NCBI GenBank assembly: GCA_043736155.1
Contig: JAYTDA010000385.1
Coordinates: 1-13,304 of the forward strand
Length of the DNA: 13,304 bases
Source: JANNRR01 sp043736155
Lineage (GTDB): Bacteria; Pseudomonadota; Alphaproteobacteria; Rhodobacterales; Rhodobacteraceae
Direction of reading: 5' to 3'
Under the pieces are notes generated by a model, which did no database searches, was not told where the DNA came from, and saw nothing but the letters and a program-made list of their open reading frames with translations. A program made the translations under genes and the position numbers. Shown here one piece after another: positions 6,747-13,304 of the stretch. Positions within the stretch are counted from its first letter, which is position 1; each line of letters starts with the position of its first letter.

Positions 6747-7651
6747 GGCTTTGCCCCGGACAGCGAGTAAAGCTCTGACGGCTGGATCAGCAGATCAGCG
6801 GCGATCTTGCCACCGACCGCCAGCACCAGCAGCGCCAACAGGATGCGCAACTGTTCCGCCTTGAGCCGCACCCCCAGCCTTGTGCCGATCTGCGCCCCGA
6901 CCACACCGCCGACGATCAGCAGCCCCGCCAGCAGGATATCGACGGTGTTCGACATCACCGCGTGGATCAGGGTGGTATAGGCCGACACAAAGATGATCTG
7001 GAACAGCGAGGTGCCGATCACCACCTTGGTCGGCATCCCCAGCAGATAGATCATCGCCGGTACCATGATGAAGCCGCCGCCAACCCCCATGATCGCCGCC
7101 AGAAACCCGACCAGAACCCCGACCAGCACCGGCGGAATCACCGAGATATACAGGCCCGACACCCGGAATTTCACCTTCAGCGGCAGGCGGTGCACCAACA
7201 GATGGTTGCGCCGGGGGGACACGGCCTGTTTCGCCCGCAACAACGCCCGCAGGCTTTCCAGCAGCATCAGCGCCCCGATCGAGCCGAGAAACAGCACATA
7301 GCACAACTGCACAAACAGCTCGATCTGCCCCGCCGCTGCCACCCGGTTAAACACCCAGATCCCGGCGGTTGATCCGGCGATGCCGCCCCCCAGCAACACC
7401 CAGCCCATGGTCAGATCAACCGACTTGCGCCGCAGATGGGTCAGCACCCCGGATACCGAAGATGCCACCACCTGATTGGCCCCGGTTGCCACCGCCACCG
7501 GGGCGGGTATGCCGATGAACAGCAGCAGCGGCGTGATCAAAAACCCGCCGCCGACGCCAAACAGCCCCGACAACAGGCCAACCAGCCCCCCGAGCCCGAA
7601 CAGCAGCAAGGCGTTGACCGATACTTCGGCGATGGGAAGGTAAAGCTGCAT
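6743..7651 (-). CDS. TauE/SafE (TSUP) family anion permease
   Basis: This 302-residue inner-membrane protein has the duplicated TSUP fold, with about eight transmembrane helices. Each half carries the family glycine motif after an opening helix: GLFGVGGGFLITP (29-41) and AIMGVGGGFIMVP (186-198). A basic cytoplasmic loop (about 137-165, with SPRRNHLLVHR) separates the halves. Members move sulfite, sulfoacetate, sulfide-related or other small organic anions, usually outward; the substrate cannot be read from sequence. I chose the ATG at 7651 because the N-terminal helix follows at once; the frame is open to 7702, but that extension is polar and overlaps promoter-like bases. AGG lies about 10 nt upstream, a modest ribosome binding site. 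It is coupled to the TIGR02186-type gene. Confidence 0.9.
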   Translation of the reverse strand: MQLYLPIAEVSVNALLLFGLGGLVGLLSGLFGVGGGFLITPLLLFIGIPAPVAVATGANQVVASSVSGVLTHLRRKSVDLTMGWVLLGGGIAGSTAGIWVFNRVAAAGQIELFVQLCYVLFLGSIGALMLLESLRALLRAKQAVSPRRNHLLVHRLPLKVKFRVSGLYISVIPPVLVGVLVGFLAAIMGVGGGFIMVPAMIYLLGMPTKVVIGTSLFQIIFVSAYTTLIHAVMSNTVDILLAGLLIVGGVVGAQIGTRLGVRLKAEQLRILLALLVLAVGGKIAADLLIQPSELYSLSGAKP

Positions 7652-7678
7652 GGGGTTCAACCTGCGGGTCTTTCCCCC

Positions 7679-7707
7679 ACAAGACTGCGAACCGGGGCCC
7701 AAGTCAA
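7679..7707 (-). promoter_or_regulatory. Possible sigma-70-type promoter for the TSUP-TIGR02186 pair
   Basis: Read on the minus strand, TTGACT (7707-7702, one mismatch to TTGACA) is followed after 17 nt by TCTTGT (7684-7679, three of six matches to TATAAT). It lies in the 73-bp gap after the phosphorylase gene and would give a leader of roughly 20 nt before the ATG at 7651. The -35 is good and the -10 is poor, which is common in GC-rich alphaproteobacteria, so this is only a candidate. Confidence 0.3.
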
Positions 7708-7724
7708 ACCGCCAGCGGGATAAT

Positions 7725-8528
7725 TCAGCCGAAGTCGCGCAGAAACCGCCGCAGGATCTTTTCCAGCTTCACCGCCCCAAGGGGTGCCATCGCCTTGGTG
7801 TGGTCATGGCTGATCGCCTCGGCACTCAGCCCCGCCGCCATGTTGGTGATGGTGGAAATCGCGGCAACCCGCAGACCGAGGAACCGCGCCAGGATCACCT
7901 CTGGCACCGTGGACATGCCAACGGCATCACCGCCCAGAATGCGGATGGCGCGAATCTCTGCCGGGGTTTCGAACGACGGCCCGGAATACCAGGCATAGAC
8001 CCCTTCGGCCAGCGCCTGCCCTTCGGCCTTTGCCGCCGCCTTTAATCCGGCCCGCAAATCCGGATCATGCGCCGTGGTCATCGGTACAAACCGTGCATCG
8101 GTTTTTTCGCCGATCAATGGGTTCAGGCCGGAAAAGTTGATGTGATCGGTCAGCAGCATCAGATCACCCGGGGCAATATCGGCGCGCAGCGACCCGGCGG
8201 CATTGGTGACGATCAGCGCCGTAGCCCCCAACGCCTGCAACACCTCCAGCGGCAAGCGCATCGCATCGGCACGCCCGGCTTCATAGTAATGTTCCCGCCC
8301 GCCAAACACCGCGACGCGGCTCCCCTCCAGCATGCCCACCGCCAGTTTCGGGTTATGCCCCGACACCCCGGCATGCGGAAACCCCGGCAGATCGGCATAG
8401 TCGATGGCGATCCCGTCAACCAACCCCGCCAGATGGCCCAGACCGGAGCCGAGGATCAGCCCCAGCCGCACCGGCGCATCCCCGGCACGGGCGCGGATCA
8501 GGGCGGCGACTTTGGCAGGGTCAGTCAT
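7725..8528 (-). CDS. Purine nucleoside phosphorylase (trimeric PNP/MTAP type)
   Basis: This 267-residue cytoplasmic enzyme cleaves purine nucleosides with phosphate to base plus (deoxy)ribose-1-phosphate. Motifs in order are: LILGSGLGHLA (24-34, Ser28 phosphate site), VFGGREHYYE (74-83; Arg78 and His80 match human Arg84/His86), TNAAGS (108-113), GPSFETPAE (183-191, Glu187 for the purine ring), GDAVGMSTVPE (200-210, Met205 for the ribose) and TITNMAAG (226-233). Asn229 in the last motif, where human PNP has Asn243, favours 6-oxopurines (inosine, guanosine). His241 or His243 is the likely ribose-contacting His. The length is normal. The ATG at 8528 has GAGG 7 nt upstream. It follows a BMP-type nucleoside importer on the same strand but is separated from it by 310 bp, so it may have its own regulation. 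Confidence 0.93.
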   Translation of the reverse strand: MTDPAKVAALIRARAGDAPVRLGLILGSGLGHLAGLVDGIAIDYADLPGFPHAGVSGHNPKLAVGMLEGSRVAVFGGREHYYEAGRADAMRLPLEVLQALGATALIVTNAAGSLRADIAPGDLMLLTDHINFSGLNPLIGEKTDARFVPMTTAHDPDLRAGLKAAAKAEGQALAEGVYAWYSGPSFETPAEIRAIRILGGDAVGMSTVPEVILARFLGLRVAAISTITNMAAGLSAEAISHDHTKAMAPLGAVKLEKILRRFLRDFG

Positions 8529-8583
8529 CGGGATACCTCAAGATTCCAGTGCACGGCAGGTCTTGATGGAACCACCCTTGCCC

Positions 8584-8683
8584 CGGCAGGCCCCATCGGG
8601 CCTGCCGCAGAGCAACAGTGCCGTATCCCGACCCGGTGGCCCAAAGCCACCGGGCAGCACCTGCCCTCCCTAGGGCAGGTGCT
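8584..8683. repeat. Cluster of three perfect inverted repeats
   Basis: Hairpin 1 has a 10-bp stem, 8584-8593 with 8598-8607, and a CATC loop. Hairpin 2 has a 9-bp stem, CCCGGTGGC (8632-8640) with GCCACCGGG (8646-8654), and a 5-nt loop. Hairpin 3 has a 12-bp stem, AGCACCTGCCCT (8656-8667) with AGGGCAGGTGCT (8672-8683), and a 4-nt loop. GGTGC (8678-8682) can alternatively pair with GCACC (8686-8690), which would disrupt hairpin 3. Three perfect stems in 100 bp are far more than chance would give, even in GC-rich DNA. They resemble REP-type or RNA-structural elements, but no family is recognised. Confidence 0.75.
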
Positions 8684-8764
8684 TCGCACCCGTGGGGCAG
8701 GCGCCGCCCTTTGTGGTCTCTTGCGGCACAAGTCCAGCGGCACCGTGGTCTCTGTGAGCGGGGC

Positions 8765-8791
8765 CGATCTTCCACTGGAAGATCGTCTTTT
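8765..8791 (+). terminator. Intrinsic-terminator-like hairpin with T-run on the plus strand
   Basis: CGATCTTCC (8765-8773) pairs with GGAAGATCG (8777-8785) across the 3-nt loop ACT, and the plus strand then reads TCTTTT (8786-8791). This is the form of a Rho-independent terminator for plus-strand transcription, yet the genes on either side read on the minus strand. On the minus strand no U-run follows the stem. It may end an antisense or small RNA made from the gap; that RNA is not demonstrated. Confidence 0.5.
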
Positions 8792-8838
8792 CCCACTCAG
8801 CCCGGCGTGGGCCGACAGCTGCACGACAGGCGACCGCC

Positions 8839-9807
8839 TCAGCGTTCCTTGACATAGGCTTCCCCCCCCGCCCGTGGCGGAATGGCCTTGCCGACAAAAC
8901 CGGCCAGCACGATCACCGTCAGCACATAGGGCAGCGCGTCAAGCGCAGGCACCGGCACCTTGATGCCGATCACCCCCTCCACCACATCAGACCGCAGCGC
9001 CAGCGCCTGAAAAAAGCCGAACAGCATGGTTGCCCACAGCGCCGCCCACGGCCGCCATTTGGCAAAGATCAGCGCCGACAGCGCGATGTAGCCGCGCCCC
9101 GCCGTCATCTCGCGGCCAAAGCCCGCCTGTAGTGCCGTGGCCATATAGGCCCCGGCCAGCCCGCACAAAACCCCGGTGATCATCACCGCGACATAGCGCA
9201 GCCGCACCACCGAAATCCCTGCGGTATCGACCGCCGCCGGGTTTTCCCCCACCGCCCGCAGCCGCAGCCCGAACCGGGTGCGAAACAGCAGCCAGGCACT
9301 GGCGGGCACCAGCGCAAAGGCGAGGTAGACCAGAAAGGTATGGCCGGATATCAGGTCGGAATAGACCGGCCCCAGAAACGGCACGCCGCGCACCGCATCG
9401 GCAAATGGCAGGTCAATCGGGTTGAACCGCGCCGCCCCTTGCAGCGGCGGGGTGCGGCCACCCTGACCAAACAACCGCTGCGCCACCAGCACCGTGATGC
9501 CGGATGAGACGAAGTTCAGCGCCACGCCCGAAATCAGCTGATTGCCACGAAAGGTGATCGAGGCGACGCCATGCAGCAGCGCAAACAGCATGCTGCCACC
9601 GATCGCTGCCAGCAGCCCGATCCAGACCGACCCGGTCAGCGCCGCCACGGCACCCGAAGACATCGCCGCCATCAGCATCTTGCCTTCCAGTCCGATGTCG
9701 AAAATCCCGGCGCGTTCGGAAAACAGCCCGGCAAGGCAGGCCAGCAGCAAGGGTGTGCCCAGCCGCAGCGTGCTGTCGAGTATCTCGATCAGGGTGCCGA
9801 AATCCAT
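8839..9807 (-). CDS. BMP-type nucleoside ABC transporter, second permease subunit
   Basis: This 322-residue inner-membrane protein belongs to the branched-chain-amino-acid/ribose-type permease family (BPD_transp_2), in the branch like Bacillus YufQ. The diagnostic element near the N-terminus is SERAGIFDIGLEGKMLMAA (30-48), which contacts the ATPase-bearing half or the pore in this family. About eight to ten hydrophobic segments follow. It probably pairs with the other permease as a heterodimer for nucleoside uptake. The ATG at 9807 shares one base with the stop of the first permease gene (TGATG) and has a strong AGGAGG 8 nt upstream inside that gene. It is the last transporter gene before the 310-bp gap. 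Confidence 0.93.
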   Translation of the reverse strand: MDFGTLIEILDSTLRLGTPLLLACLAGLFSERAGIFDIGLEGKMLMAAMSSGAVAALTGSVWIGLLAAIGGSMLFALLHGVASITFRGNQLISGVALNFVSSGITVLVAQRLFGQGGRTPPLQGAARFNPIDLPFADAVRGVPFLGPVYSDLISGHTFLVYLAFALVPASAWLLFRTRFGLRLRAVGENPAAVDTAGISVVRLRYVAVMITGVLCGLAGAYMATALQAGFGREMTAGRGYIALSALIFAKWRPWAALWATMLFGFFQALALRSDVVEGVIGIKVPVPALDALPYVLTVIVLAGFVGKAIPPRAGGEAYVKER

Positions 9808-10889
9808 CAGACCGCCCTCCTGCGAAAGAACCAGGCCACCAGCATCCGCACCATCTGATCCAGCGCCCCGGTGAACAGGATCACCAGCCCCTGCACCACG
9901 ATGCGCATTTCAATCGGGATCGAGGTCCACAACCCCAGTTCAGCGCCACCCTGATACAGAAAGCCGAACAGGATCGCGGCCAGAAACACCCCGACCGGAT
10001 GATTGCGCCCCATCAGCGCCACCGCAATCCCGATGAACCCGGCGCCTTCCGATGCGTTCTGCACCAGCCGCCCGGCGGCCCCCATCGTGTAGTTGGTGGC
10101 CATCAACCCGGCCAAAGCCCCTGAGATTGCCATGGAAATCATCACGATGCGAAACGGATTGATCCCGGCATAACGCGCCGCGGCACCACTTTTGCCAAAG
10201 GCCCGGATTTCATAGCCCAGCCTGGTGCGCCACAGCAGCACCCAGACCAGAACACAGGCCGCCAGTGCCAAAAGCAGGGTGACATTGGCGGGAACCCGTT
10301 TGGTAAAGATCAGGTCCAGCAAGGGGATCTGGTTCAGTGTCGGCAGTTTGGCCCCCAGCGGAAAACGGGCGGTGGCCGGGTCCATCTGGCCAGCAGGGCG
10401 CAACACGTCGACCAGCATATAGACCACGACAGCAGCGGCGATGTAGTTGAACATGATGGTGGTGATCACGATATGGCTGCCACGCCGCGCCTGCAGCCAG
10501 GCCGGAATTGCCGCCCAAACAGCGCCAAGCAGCGCCGAACCCAGACCGGCAGCCAACAGCGCCACCGACCAGTGCGGCCACGGCAATGCCAGACAGACCA
10601 GCGCCACGCCAAGGCCGCCCATCAGCGCCTGGCCCTCGCCACCGATGTTGAACAACCCGGCGTGAAAGGCGACGATGACCGCCAGACCGGTGAACATGAA
10701 GCTGGTGGCGTAATACAGCGTATAGCCCCAACCGGTGGCGGAGCCCAGGGCACCTTTGACCATCACGTTGAGGGCCTCGACCGGGCTTTCACCAATGGCG
10801 AGGATCACCAGCGCCGACACCACAGCCGCCAGCAACAGGCTGATCAAAGGCACCAGAGCCACATCGGCCCATTTCGGCATCCGGTCCAT
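9807..10889 (-). CDS. BMP-type nucleoside ABC transporter, first permease subunit
   Basis: This 360-residue, multi-helix inner-membrane protein is of the YufP type in the same family as the following permease. FHAGLFNIGGEGQALMGGLG (75-94) is the characteristic motif, and RNHPVGVFLAAILFGFLYQGG near the C-terminus is also typical. An N-terminal helix at about 10-32 precedes the core, as in other first permeases of these operons. The frame is open to 11021, but the extra 44 residues translate a repeat element. The ATG at 10889 is preferred because AAAGGGA lies 8-9 nt upstream and the protein then starts just before its first helix. The gap to the ATPase gene (151 bp) is filled by an inverted repeat, unusual for such an operon. 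Confidence 0.93.
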   Translation of the reverse strand: MDRMPKWADVALVPLISLLLAAVVSALVILAIGESPVEALNVMVKGALGSATGWGYTLYYATSFMFTGLAVIVAFHAGLFNIGGEGQALMGGLGVALVCLALPWPHWSVALLAAGLGSALLGAVWAAIPAWLQARRGSHIVITTIMFNYIAAAVVVYMLVDVLRPAGQMDPATARFPLGAKLPTLNQIPLLDLIFTKRVPANVTLLLALAACVLVWVLLWRTRLGYEIRAFGKSGAAARYAGINPFRIVMISMAISGALAGLMATNYTMGAAGRLVQNASEGAGFIGIAVALMGRNHPVGVFLAAILFGFLYQGGAELGLWTSIPIEMRIVVQGLVILFTGALDQMVRMLVAWFFRRRAV

Positions 10890-10909
10890 CAGGCGGTTCC
10901 CTTTGAGCG

Positions 10910-11026
10910 GGCACGCGGACGGGCCTCTCCCCCTGCCCCTCTCCGACGGCGGAGAGGGGGGCGCTGACGGTGCCGTTTGCGCACCCCTCTCCCACTGGGA
11001 GAGGGGATGGGGGAGAGGCACGCGGA
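10910..11026. repeat. REP/BIME-like inverted repeat with 10-bp flanking direct repeats
   Basis: Two related hairpins face each other. Hairpin A is CCCCTCTCCG (10936-10945) with CGGAGAGGGG (10950-10959); hairpin B is CCCCTCTCCC (10984-10993) with GGGAGAGGGG (10997-11006). Outer arms GCCTCTCCCCC (10923-10933) and GGGGGAGAGGC (about 11009-11019) also match in inverse. The centre, near 10971, is itself nearly symmetric (GCGCTGACGG / CCGTTTGCGC). The whole 97 bp is therefore an imperfect palindrome made of two inverted copies of one unit. GGCACGCGGA occurs at 10910-10919 and again at 11017-11026, bracketing the element as a target-site duplication would. It resembles repetitive extragenic palindromes with CCCTCTCCC/GGGAGAGGG arms seen in several proteobacteria. 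It sits between the ATPase and permease genes and could shape mRNA stability. Confidence 0.8.
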
Positions 11027-11040
11027 ACCTGGAATGCCCC

Positions 11041-12609
11041 TCATTTCACCACACCCGCCATCATCAGCCCCAACTCGCGTTCATTGGTTTCGCCGGGCAG
11101 CCGCTCGCCCATGATCTTGCCGTCGAACATCACCGCAATCCGGTCCGACATGCTGAGAATCTCGTCCAGTTCCACCGATACCAGCAGGATCGCCTTGCCG
11201 GCGTCGCGCAACTGCACGATGCGTTGATGGATGAACTCGATGGCACCGATATCGACACCCCGGGTCGGTTGCCCGACCAGCAGCAGGTCGGGGTTGCGTT
11301 CAATCTCGCGCGCCAGCACAATCTTTTGCTGATTGCCGCCGGAAAAGCTTTTGGCCGCAAGTTCGCAATTGGTCGGGCGGATATCGAACCGTTCGATCTT
11401 GCCCGCAGCGTCCTGCCGCACGGCGTCATTGTCCATCAACAGCGCATTCTGCTGATAGGCAGGGTCATTGTGATAGCCAAAGGCGATGTTTTCCCAGGCG
11501 GTGAAATCCATGATCAGCCCCAGCCGTTGCCGGTCTTCGGGCACATGGCTGATCCCGGCGGCGCGGCGGGTCTGGCCGTCGGAGCGGTTGCCGGTCAGGT
11601 CCAGTTCCACCCCGTTCAGCCGGATTACCCCGGTGCCGTCTGCGATGCCGCCCAGCACCGACAGCAGCTCCGACTGGCCGTTGCCCGCCACCCCGGCAAT
11701 ACCCAGAATCTCGCCCGCGCGGATATTCAGCGAAATGCCTTTCAGCCGCTCCACCCCCTTGTCGTCGGTAACCCTCAGGTTTTCGACTTCCAGCACCATC
11801 TTGCCGGGCTGCACCGGACCTTTGACCACATCCAGCAGCACCTTGCGGCCCACCATCCGTTCGGCCAGGTCTTCGGGGCTGGTGTCAGCGGTTTTGACCG
11901 TCGAGGTCATCTCGCCACGCCGCATCACCGATACGGTATCGGTCACTTCCATGATCTCGCGCAGCTTGTGGGTGATCAGGATGATGGTTTTTCCCTGTTC
12001 CTTCAGGCCCTTGAGGATACGGAACAGATGGTCGGCTTCATCGGGGGTCAGAACCCCGGTGGGTTCATCCAGGATCAGGATATCGGCCTGGCGGTACAGC
12101 GCTTTCAGAATCTCGACCCGTTGCTGATGCCCGACAGACAGGTTTTCGATCAGCTCATCCGGATCGACGTTCAGTTCATAGTCATCGGCCAGCTGCGTCA
12201 GCACCTTGCGCGCCTTGGACAGGGATGGCCCGAGCAAAGCGCCGTCTTCCACCCCGAGGATCACGTTTTCCAGCACGGAAAAGTTCTCCACCAGTTTGAA
12301 ATGCTGAAACACCATGCCGATTCCGGCACGGATCGCGCTTTGGCTGTCGGGGATCTGGGTCACTTTGCCGTTGATCAGAATTTCACCGGCATCGGCGCGG
12401 TAAAAGCCATAGAGGATCGACATCAGCGTCGATTTCCCGGCGCCGTTTTCGCCGATGATGCCGTGGATGGTGCCACGCCTGACCGAAATCGAAATATCCT
12501 TGTTGGCCTGTACCGGGCCAAAGGCTTTCGATATGCCGCGCAGTTCGATGGCGGGCGCAGGGGTCGGAGCGGCAGGTACCTGCCGCTCCAGTGTCGTGGC
12601 AAGAGCCAT
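11041..12609 (-). CDS. BMP-type nucleoside ABC transporter, ATP-binding protein
   Basis: This 522-residue cytoplasmic protein has two fused ATPase domains, like Bacillus YufO and sugar ATPases such as RbsA. In domain 1, Walker A is GENGAGKST (53-61), the Q-loop is at about 102, the signature is LSVGHQQRVEIL (157-168), Walker B is ILILDEPT (177-184), and the switch His is in LITHKLRE (211-218). In domain 2, Walker A is the degenerate GVAGNGQSEL (306-315) normal for this family, the signature is FSGGNQQKIVLARE (422-435), and Walker B is LLLVGQPTRGVD (442-453). Only the first site is therefore expected to be fully catalytic. An Ala/Pro-rich leader (10-20) precedes the domain. The ATG at 12609 has AAGGG 7 nt upstream, within a tandem duplication. 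Confidence 0.95.
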   Translation of the reverse strand: MALATTLERQVPAAPTPAPAIELRGISKAFGPVQANKDISISVRRGTIHGIIGENGAGKSTLMSILYGFYRADAGEILINGKVTQIPDSQSAIRAGIGMVFQHFKLVENFSVLENVILGVEDGALLGPSLSKARKVLTQLADDYELNVDPDELIENLSVGHQQRVEILKALYRQADILILDEPTGVLTPDEADHLFRILKGLKEQGKTIILITHKLREIMEVTDTVSVMRRGEMTSTVKTADTSPEDLAERMVGRKVLLDVVKGPVQPGKMVLEVENLRVTDDKGVERLKGISLNIRAGEILGIAGVAGNGQSELLSVLGGIADGTGVIRLNGVELDLTGNRSDGQTRRAAGISHVPEDRQRLGLIMDFTAWENIAFGYHNDPAYQQNALLMDNDAVRQDAAGKIERFDIRPTNCELAAKSFSGGNQQKIVLAREIERNPDLLLVGQPTRGVDIGAIEFIHQRIVQLRDAGKAILLVSVELDEILSMSDRIAVMFDGKIMGERLPGETNERELGLMMAGVVK

Positions 12610-12614
12610 CGCGC

Positions 12615-12646
12615 GGCCCTTACATCACCGGGCCCTTACATCACCG
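12615..12646 (-). repeat. 16-bp tandem duplication of a stop codon plus ribosome binding site
   Basis: Two exact head-to-tail 16-bp copies occupy 12615-12630 and 12631-12646. On the minus strand each copy reads CCGGTGATGTAAGGG plus one C. The unit contains the TAA that ends the binding-protein gene (used copy at 12636-12638) and the AAGGG ribosome binding site; the second copy supplies the site that lies 7 nt before the ATPase ATG. The spacer of 26 bp between the two genes is largely this duplication. Confidence 0.9.
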
Positions 12647-13304
12647 GGCAGGCGTTGTCGGACATGTAGTCGTGCACTTTCAATTCACCCGAGATGATCC
12701 TGGCAGCGGCAGCATCCACCGCCGCTTTCATTTCCGGGGTCACCAGAGCTGCGTTATTGTCATCCAGCGCATAGCCGACACCTCCGGCGGCAAGGTCTTT
12801 CACCTGAAAGCCGGGGGCCAGATCGACGCCGGCCTTGAAGGCGTCATACACCGCCACATCAACCCGTTTCATCATCGAGGTCAGCACCTTGCCGGGGTGC
12901 AGGTAGTTCTGGTTGCTGTCGACGCCGATTGACAGGATGCCGCCATCGGCAGCCGCTTGCAACACACCCAGACCAGTGCCACCGGCAGCGGCATAGATCA
13001 CATCGGCTTTTTGCGAGATTTGCGCCTTCGCCAACTCACCACCCTTGACCGGGTCATTCCACGCCGACGGGGTGGTGCCGGTCATGTTGGCCAGCACTAC
13101 CGCATCGGGGTTCACCGCTTTCACGCCCTGGGTATAGCCGCACTGAAACCGGCGGATCAGCGGGATATCCATGCCGCCGACAAAACCGACAGTGCCGGTT
13201 TTCGACGCCATCGCCGCCATCATGCCGACGAGGTAAGATCCCTGATCTTCGGTAAAGACGATGGATGCCACGTTGGGCTGATCGACCACCATGTCGATGA
13301 TGGC
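12636..13304 (-). CDS. BMP-family nucleoside-binding protein (partial, C-terminal part)
   Basis: The frame is open from the window edge to TAA at 12636-12638, giving 222 residues; typical full members have about 330-360, so the signal/lipoprotein region is missing here. Family features seen are FTEDQGSYLVGMMAAMASKTG near the start, VGFVGGMDIPLIRRFQCGYTQGVKAVNP, ADVIYAAAGGTGLGVLQAA, and GVDSNQNYLHPGKVLTSMMKRVDVAVYDA. These match the PnrA/BmpA/YufN group of periplasmic or lipoprotein receptors that bind purine or other nucleosides for ABC import. The protein ends with ACPVM, so it has a near-terminal Cys. It is the first gene of the minus-strand transporter operon; its promoter lies outside the window. 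Substrate is inferred from family and from the downstream phosphorylase. Confidence 0.93.
   Translation of the reverse strand, partial: AIIDMVVDQPNVASIVFTEDQGSYLVGMMAAMASKTGTVGFVGGMDIPLIRRFQCGYTQGVKAVNPDAVVLANMTGTTPSAWNDPVKGGELAKAQISQKADVIYAAAGGTGLGVLQAAADGGILSIGVDSNQNYLHPGKVLTSMMKRVDVAVYDAFKAGVDLAPGFQVKDLAAGGVGYALDDNNAALVTPEMKAAVDAAAARIISGELKVHDYMSDNACPVM

Larger units (their letters stand above)
8529..8838. other. 310-bp gene-free gap rich in hairpins
   Basis: I find no protein-like frame here: the open frames on both strands are Arg/Pro/Gly-rich and lack domain character. The gap lies between the second permease gene and the phosphorylase gene on the minus strand. It holds four perfect inverted repeats (described separately) and six copies of the hexamer GGCAGG/CCTGCC: forward at 8555, 8585, 8674 and 8696, reverse at 8601 and 8660. 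A 9-bp direct repeat, GTGGTCTCT, lies at 8713-8721 and 8745-8753. The phosphorylase ribosome binding site (GAGG) sits at the low-coordinate end. Possible roles are a leader with regulatory structure, processing sites that uncouple transporter and enzyme levels, or decayed repeat elements. Confidence 0.7.

Noticed and set aside
8521..8857. Possible small genes of 79-99 codons in the gap before the phosphorylase gene
   Set aside because: All are Arg/Pro/Cys/Trp-rich, cross perfect hairpins and overlap one another on both strands; none has a convincing ribosome binding site with conserved-looking sequence.
10890..11021. A 44-residue N-terminal extension of the first permease
   Set aside because: It translates the inverted-repeat element (Pro/Ser/Arg-rich), while the ATG at 10889 has a strong ribosome binding site.
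10735..12669. A plus-strand open frame of 644 codons opposite the ABC ATPase gene
   Set aside because: It is the antisense shadow of a gene with clear Walker and signature motifs. Its translation is His/Gln/Arg-rich without domain features and runs through the palindromic element.

Overview
The window looks like chromosomal DNA from an alphaproteobacterium, most probably of the order Rhodobacterales. The evidence is the high GC content, the run histone-deacetylase-like gene / xseB / ispA / dxs, a TIGR02186-type membrane protein paired with a TauE/SafE permease, and a BMP-type nucleoside ABC transporter. The genus cannot be fixed from the sequence. Almost all of it is ordinary housekeeping or salvage DNA. 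I do not see a convincing new multi-gene defence, mobile or biosynthetic system, no CRISPR array and no rRNA or tRNA gene. The odd material lies between the genes.

Region 1 (1-3250, plus strand): the tail of a histone-deacetylase-family gene, then xseB, ispA and dxs, tightly packed and ending in a GC-rich hairpin. ispA and dxs supply farnesyl diphosphate and 1-deoxy-xylulose-5-phosphate for isoprenoid synthesis (quinones, carotenoids, bacteriochlorophyll where present). A 15-bp tandem duplication lies just before the dxs ribosome binding site.

Region 2 (3211-5889): a 331-bp gene-free stretch with repeated TTCACGC sites leads to a very methionine-rich small secreted protein (20 Met in 89 residues, two Cys) that resembles HdeA-like periplasmic proteins in outline only. 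It converges on an overlapping minus-strand pair, an atypical SDR gene followed by msrB; a strong 13-bp hairpin separates the two transcription units. A SAM-dependent methyltransferase gene diverges from the SDR gene.

Region 3 (5973-7651, minus strand): a TauE/SafE (TSUP) permease and a TIGR02186-type membrane-anchored protein, joined by a 4-nt ATGA overlap and probably read from their own promoter as well as from upstream.

Region 4 (7725-13304, minus strand): a purine/nucleoside uptake and salvage set. In transcription order it holds a BMP-family binding protein (cut by the window edge), a twin-domain ATPase, two permeases and, after a 310-bp hairpin-rich gap, a trimeric-type purine nucleoside phosphorylase. 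The transporter would bring nucleosides in and the phosphorylase would split them into base and ribose-1-phosphate. The operon carries a REP/BIME-like inverted repeat with 10-bp direct repeats at its ends, a 16-bp tandem duplication that copies a stop codon plus ribosome binding site, and the hairpin cluster before the phosphorylase gene.
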